Shown in pieces: positions 9,265-16,780 of a stretch of 31,764 nucleotides of DNA. The notes below the pieces were generated by a model. It ran no database searches. It saw only the letters and a list, made by a program, of their open reading frames with translations, and was not told where the DNA came from. Origin of the DNA: Parabacteroides sp. (GTDB lineage Bacteria; Bacteroidota; Bacteroidia; Bacteroidales; Tannerellaceae); assembly GCA_020026285.1 (NCBI GenBank), contig JAHHQS010000030.1:1-31764 (forward strand), in the 5' to 3' direction. Made by a program: the position numbers and the translations under genes. Within the stretch, counting starts at the first letter, position 1; every line of letters starts with the position of its first letter.

Positions 9265-10008
9265 ATGGATTTACAAATTATAAAAGAAGCTGTTCAGGCT
9301 TATGAACAATCACATGGTGGCTGTATACTGAATCCAAAGGCTGTGCTGTTTGATATGGATGGTGTTTTGTACGATTCCATGCGTTTTCATGCCCGTGCCT
9401 GGAAAGAAGTGGCAGATACCCGGCATTTGAAATGTACTGAAGCCGACTTTTATATGTTTGAAGGTCGCACTGGTGCCAGTACTGTGAATGAATTATATCA
9501 ACGTACGTATCATAGGGATGCGACCGAGGAGGAAAAACAACAATTTTACACAGAGAAATCCGCCTTGTTCAGTCGTTATAACGATGGCGAACCTATGACT
9601 GGTGCAGCTGAAGTTCTTGAGCATGTAAAAGAAGCTGGCATGCAACGAATAGTAGTGACGGGGTCCGGTCAGAAGAGTCTGATTGATAAATTGACTCATA
9701 GTTATCCGGGATGTTTTTGTGCAGAAAAGATGGTTACTGCCTACGATGTAAAAATAGGGAAACCTCATCCGGAACCATATCTGATGGGATTGGAGAAAGC
9801 AGGTGTGGCAGCGAATGAAGCTTTTGTCGTTGAGAATGCGCCACTAGGAGTACATGCTGGAGTAGCAGCTGGTATTTTTACGATAGCAGTAAATACAGGC
9901 CCTTTGGCTGATGAAGTCTTGCTTCGTGAAGGAGCAAATCTGTTATTCTCGAGTATGGTGGAATTAGCCGAAAACTGGCCTTTATTGATGGAGGTTGTAA
10001 AGAAATAA
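9265..10008 (+). CDS. HAD-superfamily hydrolase, beta-phosphoglucomutase/phosphatase-like
   Basis: The 247-residue protein carries all HAD motifs: motif I LFDMDGVLYDSM (about 28-39, nucleophile Asp and acid/base Asp), motif II VTGSGQKSL, the motif III lysine in KIGKPHPEPYL, and motif IV VVENAPLGVHAG. The cap lies between motifs I and II (C1 helical type). This pattern suits sugar-phosphate phosphatases and beta-phosphoglucomutases; the exact substrate cannot be read from the sequence. About 25 residues (MDLQIIKEAVQAYEQSHGG) precede motif I, longer than the usual 5-10, and look helical. The gene starts 22 nt after the pgi terminator and its stop codon touches its own terminator. It converges with the isomerase gene. 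Confidence 0.85.
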   Translation: MDLQIIKEAVQAYEQSHGGCILNPKAVLFDMDGVLYDSMRFHARAWKEVADTRHLKCTEADFYMFEGRTGASTVNELYQRTYHRDATEEEKQQFYTEKSALFSRYNDGEPMTGAAEVLEHVKEAGMQRIVVTGSGQKSLIDKLTHSYPGCFCAEKMVTAYDVKIGKPHPEPYLMGLEKAGVAANEAFVVENAPLGVHAGVAAGIFTIAVNTGPLADEVLLREGANLLFSSMVELAENWPLLMEVVKK

Positions 10009-10046
10009 AAAAACGGTTGAGATAATATTCTTCTCAACCGTTTTTT
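10008..10046. terminator. Bidirectional terminator between convergent genes
   Basis: A 15-bp perfect stem pairs 10008-10022 with 10032-10046. The A run on the left and T run on the right provide a U tract on either strand. It can serve the HAD gene (plus) and the isomerase gene (minus, ending at 10076). Confidence 0.88.
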
Positions 10047-10075
10047 AGTTTTATATTGATCTGGTCAATTATTCC

Positions 10076-10951
10076 TTATTTAACATAAGCAGCTTTGTTC
10101 AAGAAATCGAAGCTCTGTTTAACGTCTTCCTGAGGAGTTCCGTCATAACGTTCCACTTCAACGAACCAGTCTTTAATACCATTAGCATATGCCTGTTTGA
10201 AGATAGATTCGAAATCTAATTTACCGCTCTTGCCAATAACTGTTTCATCTTTGATGTGTAGCAAATTGAAACGGTTAGGATATTTCTTCAAGTAAGCTAC
10301 TGGATCCTGACCACCGCGCTGAACCCAATAAACGTCCATTTCGAAATGAACATGATCTGGACTTGAATATTCAAGCATTGCGTCATAGATTGTCTTACCT
10401 TCAATCTGTTTGAATTCGTGAGCGTGGTTGTGATAACCGAACTGAATACCAGCACCTGCTGCAGCTAAACCAATCTGATAGAAATAATCACCATAATACT
10501 TCTTCAAATCGTCCATTGTTGATTTTTCATTGATAGGACAAGAAGGCATAACCATATATTTCATACCAGCTTTGTTATGAGCTTCGATTGCAGTGTTCCA
10601 CCAAGCCATATCTTTATTGATATCATCGCTCATGTTATGACCCAGGTGAGCACTCATTAATTTCAAACCAAGGTCGCTGCAGATTTTCTTCAATTCAGTT
10701 GGGTCTGTATCATAGATTTTACCTTCGCCATTGTAACCGGCTGTTTCAAGGTTTACATAACCCATTTTAGAAACGATTTCAAGTACTTTCTTGATACCTA
10801 GTTCGTTGATATCATCACGTAGAGAATACAATTGTAAGCCAATGTTTTTCTTAGTTGCGTTTCCACCACAAGATGAAAGCAAATGAGGTGCTACCATACC
10901 TCCAGCAAGAAGTAATGAAGCACTCTTTAAAAATTCACGTCTGTTTTGCAT
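10076..10951 (-). CDS. TIM-barrel sugar phosphate isomerase/epimerase, exported lipoprotein
   Basis: The 291-residue protein has a xylose-isomerase-like TIM barrel (about 35-288): GLQLYSLRD at the first strand, GYHNHAHEF, FEMDVYWVQRGG, LLHIKDE and WFVEVERYDG, which supply the usual His/Asp/His/Glu metal-site residues. Its N terminus combines a twin-arginine-like motif (NRREFLKSA, residues 3-11) with a lipobox (LLSSC at about 24-28), so it is probably exported and lipidated. Related Bacteroidota proteins act on sugars or cyclitols, but the substrate here is unknown. There is no obvious partner gene nearby: it lies alone on the minus strand between a terminator and a 650-bp gap. The barrel fold is confident, the enzymatic activity is not. 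Confidence 0.82.
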   Translation of the reverse strand: MQNRREFLKSASLLLAGGMVAPHLLSSCGGNATKKNIGLQLYSLRDDINELGIKKVLEIVSKMGYVNLETAGYNGEGKIYDTDPTELKKICSDLGLKLMSAHLGHNMSDDINKDMAWWNTAIEAHNKAGMKYMVMPSCPINEKSTMDDLKKYYGDYFYQIGLAAAGAGIQFGYHNHAHEFKQIEGKTIYDAMLEYSSPDHVHFEMDVYWVQRGGQDPVAYLKKYPNRFNLLHIKDETVIGKSGKLDFESIFKQAYANGIKDWFVEVERYDGTPQEDVKQSFDFLNKAAYVK

Positions 10952-11231
10952 AGTTCTTTTATATATTTTATATGAGGTCTATTTTTTTGCTAAATTAAGA
11001 TTTTTATTTTTAATACGGATTAGTTTTGAAATAAATTTTATAAATAATATTGAGACATCTTATAGTGAGATTTTATTCTTTAGTTAGGCGATAATCATTT
11101 TGTTTGGAATTATGCGGATTTTTGAACATGTTGTCATTAAAAGATGATTATGAAAATCCTAAAAAACGATAAAAAATAACTCTGTCTAAGTTTTATGCAG
11201 TAAAATATGTTTTTTTATTGTTTAGAAGGGA

Positions 11232-11273
11232 GAAAAAGTCCTTTGAAAGAGGATTTTTATTACGACTTTTTTC
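11232..11273 (-). terminator. Possible terminator downstream of the DUF4251 gene
   Basis: GAAAAAGTC (11232-11240) can pair with GACTTTTTTC (11264-11273), with a second imperfect hairpin in between. The stem is AT-rich and symmetric, so the orientation is uncertain. The minus-strand DUF4251 transcript would reach it about 330 nt after its stop. Confidence 0.35.
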
Positions 11274-11485
11274 AAAATAATTTAGATGTTTTTCTCTAAA
11301 GCCTCAAGATTTTATGGAAAACGTGGGAGATATTTTTCTGTTTTCAGACTTCTTTTGATTTTTGCGTGGAAATGATGCTGAAAAAATCGATTTTGTGATT
11401 TTTAAATCAATTTTGTTTAAATTGATAATTTCGTAGATAAATGGTTTATTAATAGGATGTTAGTGGTTAAAATAGACTTTTTATC

Positions 11486-11549
11486 TCTCTATGGGTCGCA
11501 TATCGGTACGCAACTCGTATATAGCTGCGGAATATGCGATTTATAGAGA
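11486..11549. repeat. Long two-tier inverted repeat (orphan hairpin)
   Basis: An 18-bp outer stem pairs 11486-11503 with 11532-11549. It includes three consecutive G-U pairs if transcribed from the plus strand. An inner stem CGCAACT/AGCTGCG with one mismatch stacks inside. It is more GC-rich than its AT-rich surroundings and has no T tract on either side, so it is not an ordinary terminator. Confidence 0.65.
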
Positions 11550-11600
11550 TGTAAATTTGACATTTTGACATTTTGTCTGTAGAAAAGAAAAATAACAGAA

Positions 11601-12107
11601 TTATTCTTTTTTCAAATCCATTTTCCCCCTGTAAGAGATGGATTGCTTGTTATTCGATTGTACATGTAATTGTGAAGAACCATTGTCGTAAACAGTTAAA
11701 GTATAAGTATAATTATCTTCCGAGTTTTTTGCTTTTACTGAAATGATTGTTGTTCCTTTTTTCCCTTTCTTGGATGAGTACGATTGAATAGGAAGATTAA
11801 AATTTAAACCATCTCCACCACCATAAGGCACACTGTAGGCTCTGCCAACATACGGCAGGTATGAGAATATAGAATCATTCTTTATTTTTACAAAGTATGA
11901 ACTAGTCAAAGCTCTGCTTCTTCCCTGTTGCGGATACATGTAATCTATATTTATAATGTAGTCCTTTTCGTCTAAAGCTTTCTGAATATGTTGTGCTGTT
12001 TCACCCTCTTTATTGACCTTGTCTTGGGCATTAATACAAAATATGGAAGATAAGCTCAGTGAAAAAATACTGATTATCACTTTTATATTAAACAATATTC
12101 CTTTCAT
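11601..12107 (-). CDS. DUF4251-domain exported protein
   Basis: The 168-residue protein has a signal peptide (about 1-28, ending FCINAQ) and a mature part dominated by beta strands. The pattern YIINIDYMYPQQGRSRALTS, then SYLPYVGRAYSVPYGGGDGL and a C-terminal YTLTVYDNGSSQLHV, matches the Bacteroidota DUF4251 family, whose role is unknown. Length is normal for the family (about 165-190). It is probably periplasmic or envelope-associated; there is no Cys lipobox. It is transcribed alone, divergent from the radical SAM gene. Family assignment is by remembered pattern; no function is claimed. Confidence 0.75.
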   Translation of the reverse strand: MKGILFNIKVIISIFSLSLSSIFCINAQDKVNKEGETAQHIQKALDEKDYIINIDYMYPQQGRSRALTSSYFVKIKNDSIFSYLPYVGRAYSVPYGGGDGLNFNLPIQSYSSKKGKKGTTIISVKAKNSEDNYTYTLTVYDNGSSQLHVQSNNKQSISYRGKMDLKKE

Positions 12108-12221
12108 GTTTCAAATTTTTATAATGTTATGTAATCTGCGTAAATATACTGTTTTTATTGTTAAAACAGAATTAGAGTAATGAAAGTTTTAGTGATTGAA
12201 AGTATTTAACAGACTATATGT

Positions 12222-12229
12222 TATCTTTG
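12222..12229 (+). promoter_or_regulatory. Promoter -7 element directly abutting the radical SAM start codon
   Basis: TATCTTTG is a perfect TAnnTTTG. Only 4 nt separate it from ATG 12234, so the expected start of transcription coincides with the start codon. A weak -33-like TTG lies at 12196-12198. Confidence 0.65.
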
Positions 12230-12233
12230 CACT

Positions 12234-13163
12234 ATGGAACAAAAGAAGCCTTATAAAGAATTTAGTGAATTTCTAAAAAGTTGTTTCTCTGGAAAAGTTC
12301 AGAAAATATCCATTAATGCCGGATTTACTTGTCCTAACAGAGATGGAAGGAAGGGCTACGGAGGATGTACTTATTGTAACAATCAGACATTTAGTCCGGA
12401 ATATTGTCATACAGAGAAGAGTGTTAAAGATCAGCTGGAGGAAGGAATACATTTCTTTTCACGCAAATATCCTGATATGAAATATCTGGCCTATTTTCAG
12501 GCCTATACCAATACTTACGATGAAATAGAATCATTAAAACAAAGGTATGAAGAAGCTTTGTCTTATCCGGGAGTTGTTGGTCTGATTGTAGGAACACGTC
12601 CTGACTGTATGCCGGAAGAACTGCTCGATTATTTTGCAGATCTTTCTAAAAGGACTTTTGTGATGATAGAATATGGGGTGGAAAGTACACTGGAGAAAAC
12701 GCTGAAACGTATAAATCGTGGACATACCTATCTGGAATCGGAAGAGACGATCAGACGGACGGCTGCTAAAGGTATTTATACAGGAGCTCATATGATATTA
12801 GGTTTACCGGGTGAGACTCGCGAAGAAATCATTGGTCATGCCGCTCGGATTTCTGAACTTCCTATCACTACATTGAAACTTCATCAGTTACAATTAATCA
12901 AGAATACACGTATGGCTAGAGAATATGCAGAAGATCCTTCCGATTTTCATCTGTATTCGGTAGACGAATATATTGACCTGGCCATTGATTTTGTAGAACG
13001 TTTGAATCCTTCCTTTGTTGTAGAGAGATTTGTCTCTCAATCTCCTAAAGAATTGCTGATAGCACCAGACTGGGGCTTGAAAAATTATGAGTTTACAGCG
13101 AAGGTGAATAAGCGTTTTGCTGAAAGAAATACGTGGCAAGGCCGACTATATGATGTTAGATAA
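12234..13163 (+). CDS. Radical SAM protein, TIGR01212/YhcC family
   Basis: The 309-residue protein has an N-terminal radical SAM core. Cysteines C33, C45 and C48 in FTCPNRDGRKGYGGCTYCNN bind the 4Fe-4S cluster; the spacing C-x11-C-x2-C is the atypical pattern of the YhcC/TIGR01212 group rather than CxxxCxxC. YLAYFQAYTNTYD, GTRPDCMPEELLDY and GAHMILGLPGETREEI are the following barrel strands of that group. The reaction of this family is, to my knowledge, not firmly established. The start at 12234 matches the usual family N terminus, which makes the very short distance to the promoter real rather than a mis-called start. It is monocistronic and divergent from DUF4251. Confidence 0.88.
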   Translation: MEQKKPYKEFSEFLKSCFSGKVQKISINAGFTCPNRDGRKGYGGCTYCNNQTFSPEYCHTEKSVKDQLEEGIHFFSRKYPDMKYLAYFQAYTNTYDEIESLKQRYEEALSYPGVVGLIVGTRPDCMPEELLDYFADLSKRTFVMIEYGVESTLEKTLKRINRGHTYLESEETIRRTAAKGIYTGAHMILGLPGETREEIIGHAARISELPITTLKLHQLQLIKNTRMAREYAEDPSDFHLYSVDEYIDLAIDFVERLNPSFVVERFVSQSPKELLIAPDWGLKNYEFTAKVNKRFAERNTWQGRLYDVR

Positions 13164-13286
13164 TAAAATTTTATTTTCTTTGCAGGAAATTTTCTTTCTT
13201 ATCTGCAGGCAGATGGTGAATAGTTTATTTTGGACTAACTATATAAAACAATAATATTTTAATTAACCCAATTAATTCAATGAGTA

Positions 13287-15965
13287 ATGGAAAATAATCA
13301 GCAATACCAGGGACTTACTTCTGCTCAGGTGGAAGAAAGTCGTCGTTTGCATGGTGAAAATGTTTTAACTCCTCCGGAAAAAACTCCTTTATGGAAACAG
13401 TTCCTGGAAAAATTTGAAGATCCTATCATACAGATTTTATTAGTAGCCTGGGTTTTATCAATGATCATTGCAGGTGTTCATTGCTGGGGTCCGGAAGCTG
13501 TCGGATTTTCTGCATTTTTGGAGCCTTTAGGTATATTTTTTGCCATCATGCTGGCAAGTTGTGTAGGATTCTTTTTTGAAGTGAAGGCTAATAAGGCTTT
13601 CGATGTCCTGAATACGGTAAATGATGATATTCTCGTTACAGTGATTCGTGACGGACGTATCACAGAGGTTTCAAGAAAGGATGTTGTCGTGGGAGATGTC
13701 GTTATCTTAAATACAGGAGAAGAAATACCAGCCGATGGTCATTTGATGGAAGCTGTATCTTTACAGGTAAATGAATCCACTCTGACAGGAGAACCTATAA
13801 TTGATAAAACAATCAAAGAAGAAGATTTCGATAAGGATGCAACTTATCCTTCAAATGTAGTAATGCGTGGAACCACTGTTGTTGACGGTCATGGTGTTAT
13901 GATAGTTGAACAGGTTGGTGATGCGACCGGTTATGGGAAGGTTTATGAAGGTTCCCAGATAGAAAACAATGTTGATACTCCTTTGCAGATCCAGTTGAAA
14001 GGGCTGGCTGACGTAATCAGTAAAGCTGGTTATACAATTGCTATTGTAACCTTTATTGCTTTGACAGCCAAATTGTTTTTAGGTTCACAGGATTATTCTG
14101 TTATGGAAATTGTTTCGCATCTGTTGAATTTCTTTATGGTTGCCGTAACTTTGATTGTTGTTTCTGTTCCGGAAGGTCTGCCTATGAGTGTGACTTTAAG
14201 TCTTGCTTTGAGTATGAACAGAATGTTGAAGACGAACAATCTGGTTCGTAAGATGCATGCCTGCGAAACAATGGGAGCAACAACTGTTATCTGTACGGAC
14301 AAGACTGGTACGTTGACTCAAAATCAGATGCAGATTCATGAAACTAAATTCTATCAGCTTGCTGATCAGAAGTTGAAGAAAGATGAACTGAGCTCTCTGA
14401 TTAAAGAAGGTATTGCCGTGAATTCTACAGCCAATCTGGAGAAAGAAGGTGATAAGATAAAGACTTTAGGTAATCCGACTGAAGCTGCTTTGCTGTTGTG
14501 GCTGAATGCGCAGGGAGAAGATTATCTGGATCTGAGAGAATCTGCCAAAGTGCTTAGTCAGTTGACATTCTCAACCGAACGAAAATACATGGCAACAGTG
14601 GTTGAATCTCATCTGATAGGAAAGAAGGTTTTGTATGTGAAGGGCGCTCCTGAAATTGTTCTCTCTAATTGTAAACAGGTTGCTCTGGAAGGTGAGCTTG
14701 CTTCAGTTGATTCTGTAAAACCAATGATTGAAGAACAGTTGTTGGCTTATCAGAACAAGGCCATGCGAACTTTAGGTTTTGCTTATCAGATATTGGATGA
14801 AAACGAAGATTCGGCTCCATATACAAATGGACGATTGAATCAGAATTTGAATCTGACTTATTTGGGTATTGTCGCTATTTCTGATCCGGTTCGTCTGGAT
14901 GTTCCTCCTGCAGTACAGAGTTGTATGGATGCCGGAATTGCTGTCAAGATTGTAACGGGTGATACTCCGGGAACGGCTCGTGAAATTGGTCGTCAGATTG
15001 GTATCTGGAAAGAAGAAGATACGGATCGTAATATTATTACTGGCCCGGCATTTGAAGCTTTGAGTGATGAAGAAGCCTTGAATCGTGTGCTGGATTTGAA
15101 GATTATGTGTCGTGCTCGTCCAACGGATAAACAGAGATTGGTCAAGCTGTTGCAGCAAAAAAATGCTGTCGTGGCAGTAACGGGCGACGGAACGAATGAC
15201 GCTCCGGCATTGAAGGCTGCTCAGGTTGGCTTGTCAATGGGAGATGGAACTTCTGTAGCCAAGGAGGCCAGTGACATTACTATTCTGGATAACTCATTCA
15301 GCAGTATTACCAGAGCTGTTATGTGGGGACGTTCCCTGTATCGAAACATCCAGCGATTCCTGCTGTTCCAGTTGACGATTAATGTAGCCGCCTGTGTGAT
15401 TGTTCTTTTAGGTTCTTTGATTGGTACAGAGTCTCCATTGACTATTACCCAGATGCTTTGGGTGAATCTGATTATGGATACGTTTGCAGCCGGTGCTTTG
15501 GCTTCTTTGCCTCCTAATGAAAAAGTTATGAAGGACAAACCTCGTAAAAGTGGAAAAGATGGAGACTTTATCATCTCACATCCGATGGCATATCAGATTT
15601 TTGGTGTAGGCTTCCTTTTCGTTATCATATTGATGGGGCTGTTATTACATTTCCATTCATCAGAAGGATTGTCTGCTCACGACTTGTCATGGTTCTTCAG
15701 CTTTTTTGTGATGCTTCAGTTCTGGAATATGTTTAATGCCAAAGCTTTTTTGGAAGGAGCTTCCGCTTTCGCTCATCTGAAAGAATCAAAAAGCTTCCTG
15801 TTAGTTGCTCTTATGATATTGGTCGGCCAGTATCTGATTGTAACATTTGGTGGTCAGATGTTTAATGTCGTTCCATTGTCATGGACAGACTGGGGAATGA
15901 TTATTGGTTCTACATCATTTGTCCTTTGGATAGGAGAGCTGGCTCGATTATTTAGTAGAAAATAA
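13287..15965 (+). CDS. Calcium-translocating P-type ATPase, PMCA type
   Basis: The 892-residue inner-membrane pump has the P-type layout: N-terminal cation ATPase domain, the actuator loop LTGEP at about 166, M4 motif PEGLPMSVTLSLALSMNRM, phosphorylation site DKTGTLTQNQ with D338, nucleotide domain KGAPE, hinge GDGTNDAPALKAA, and M6 motif NLIMDTFAAGALA. PEGLP in M4 and NLxMD in M6 are typical of the PMCA/SERCA (type II) Ca2+ exporters. The likely job is ATP-driven Ca2+ export from the cytoplasm. ATG 13287 is used; the ATG at 13280 gives only a 5-codon frame. The 123-bp upstream gap has a near-consensus TATTTTGG but no perfect -7 box. Cation specificity is inferred. Confidence 0.9.
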   Translation: MENNQQYQGLTSAQVEESRRLHGENVLTPPEKTPLWKQFLEKFEDPIIQILLVAWVLSMIIAGVHCWGPEAVGFSAFLEPLGIFFAIMLASCVGFFFEVKANKAFDVLNTVNDDILVTVIRDGRITEVSRKDVVVGDVVILNTGEEIPADGHLMEAVSLQVNESTLTGEPIIDKTIKEEDFDKDATYPSNVVMRGTTVVDGHGVMIVEQVGDATGYGKVYEGSQIENNVDTPLQIQLKGLADVISKAGYTIAIVTFIALTAKLFLGSQDYSVMEIVSHLLNFFMVAVTLIVVSVPEGLPMSVTLSLALSMNRMLKTNNLVRKMHACETMGATTVICTDKTGTLTQNQMQIHETKFYQLADQKLKKDELSSLIKEGIAVNSTANLEKEGDKIKTLGNPTEAALLLWLNAQGEDYLDLRESAKVLSQLTFSTERKYMATVVESHLIGKKVLYVKGAPEIVLSNCKQVALEGELASVDSVKPMIEEQLLAYQNKAMRTLGFAYQILDENEDSAPYTNGRLNQNLNLTYLGIVAISDPVRLDVPPAVQSCMDAGIAVKIVTGDTPGTAREIGRQIGIWKEEDTDRNIITGPAFEALSDEEALNRVLDLKIMCRARPTDKQRLVKLLQQKNAVVAVTGDGTNDAPALKAAQVGLSMGDGTSVAKEASDITILDNSFSSITRAVMWGRSLYRNIQRFLLFQLTINVAACVIVLLGSLIGTESPLTITQMLWVNLIMDTFAAGALASLPPNEKVMKDKPRKSGKDGDFIISHPMAYQIFGVGFLFVIILMGLLLHFHSSEGLSAHDLSWFFSFFVMLQFWNMFNAKAFLEGASAFAHLKESKSFLLVALMILVGQYLIVTFGGQMFNVVPLSWTDWGMIIGSTSFVLWIGELARLFSRK

Positions 15966-16022
15966 TGATGGTAAAGAGTAAAAATTAAAACTTGCTCTTG
16001 TTAGAATTTGCTGCGGATTGTG

Positions 16023-16030
16023 TAAGTTTG
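16023..16030 (+). promoter_or_regulatory. Promoter -7 element for tsaB-DUF3810
   Basis: TAAGTTTG is a perfect TAnnTTTG, 26 nt before the tsaB start. A CTTG at 15997-16000 is a possible weak -33 element. Confidence 0.65.
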
Positions 16031-16056
16031 CAGTTCGTAGATAAAGAAAAAATATT

Positions 16057-16770
16057 ATGCCTTGTATTTTAAATATTGATACATCAACCGATGTTTGTTC
16101 AGCAGCATTGACTAACAATGGTACTGTGATATTAGAGAAAGTATCTTATAAAGATCACTCTCACGCGTCTTTATTAGGCGTATATGTTTCTGAATGTTTG
16201 AATAAAGCTAAAGAAGAAGGATTGACTTTGGATGCTGTTGCTGTAAGTTCCGGTCCCGGATCATATACAGGTTTGAGAATTGGGGTTTCAATGGCCAAAG
16301 GAGTTTGTTTTGGTTTGGATATTCCATTAATCAGTATTCCTACTCTGGAGTTATTGGCTGCAACGGCAGTTAAAGCAAATAATCAGGAGGATTGTCTGTA
16401 TTGTGCTATGCTTGACGCTCGCAGAATGGAAGTTTATTCGGCTATTTATACCAGTCACTTAAAAGAACATCGTGAAGTGAAAGCTGAAATAGTAACACCG
16501 GAATTGTATGATGAATATTTACAGCAGGGAAAAGTCTGTTTCTTTGGAAATGGTTCAGATAAATGCAAGTCAGTTATCGAGCATGAAAATGCTTGTTTTA
16601 TAGGGGATATTCATCCGATAGCTGTAAATATGATGGCCTTGGCTGAAGAACGTTTCGAGAAGCAGGCATTTGAAAGTGTTGCTTATTTCGAACCTTTCTA
16701 TTTGAAGGAGTTTCAGGCAACAATCGCCAAGAATAAAGTCTTGAGCGAAGTCTTGAATCATAAGAAGTAA
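16057..16770 (+). CDS. tsaB: tRNA threonylcarbamoyladenosine biosynthesis protein TsaB
   Basis: The 237-residue protein is an ASKHA-fold partner of TsaD, needed to make t6A at position 37 of ANN-decoding tRNAs. The N terminus LNIDTSTDVCSAALT, the segment GPGSYTGLRIGVSMAKG (about 65-81) and the following CFGLDIPLISIPTLELLA are diagnostic for TsaB and separate it from TsaD, which has metal-binding histidines that are absent here. Length is normal (about 220-240). tsaD and tsaE are not in this window. The DUF3810 gene follows after 10 nt and is probably co-transcribed. Confidence 0.93.
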   Translation: MPCILNIDTSTDVCSAALTNNGTVILEKVSYKDHSHASLLGVYVSECLNKAKEEGLTLDAVAVSSGPGSYTGLRIGVSMAKGVCFGLDIPLISIPTLELLAATAVKANNQEDCLYCAMLDARRMEVYSAIYTSHLKEHREVKAEIVTPELYDEYLQQGKVCFFGNGSDKCKSVIEHENACFIGDIHPIAVNMMALAEERFEKQAFESVAYFEPFYLKEFQATIAKNKVLSEVLNHKK

Positions 16771-16780
16771 ATTAAAAATA

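Larger units (their letters stand above)
10952..11600. other. 649-bp AT-rich non-coding gap
   Basis: I find no credible gene on either strand. The gap holds several structures: a possible terminator at 11232-11273, a small 8-bp hairpin at 11406-11426, a long 64-nt hairpin at 11486-11549, and an 8-nt unit TTTGACAT repeated about 2.75 times at 11556-11577. The start of the isomerase gene lies at its left edge, but I see no perfect TAnnTTTG for it. Confidence 0.6.

Noticed and set aside
11556..11577. TTTGACAT repeated about 2.75 times, considered as a CRISPR-like or iteron repeat
   Set aside because: Units are only 8 nt with no spacers and no replication or cas gene nearby; it is short AT-rich microrepetition.
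13201..13214. Palindrome ATCTGC/GCAGAT considered as a terminator after the radical SAM gene
   Set aside because: Loop of only 2 nt and no T tract; too short to support a terminator or an operator call.
13280..13297. Five-codon ATG frame (Met-Ser-Asn-Gly-Lys) overlapping the Ca2+ ATPase start, considered as a regulatory leader peptide
   Set aside because: Such short frames arise by chance in A-rich leaders; there is no attenuator structure next to it.
14772..15158. 128-codon minus-strand frame inside the Ca2+ ATPase gene
   Set aside because: Composition is low-complexity (Thr, Asn, Ile, Arg-rich), there is no start context, and it opposes the conserved hinge region of the ATPase.
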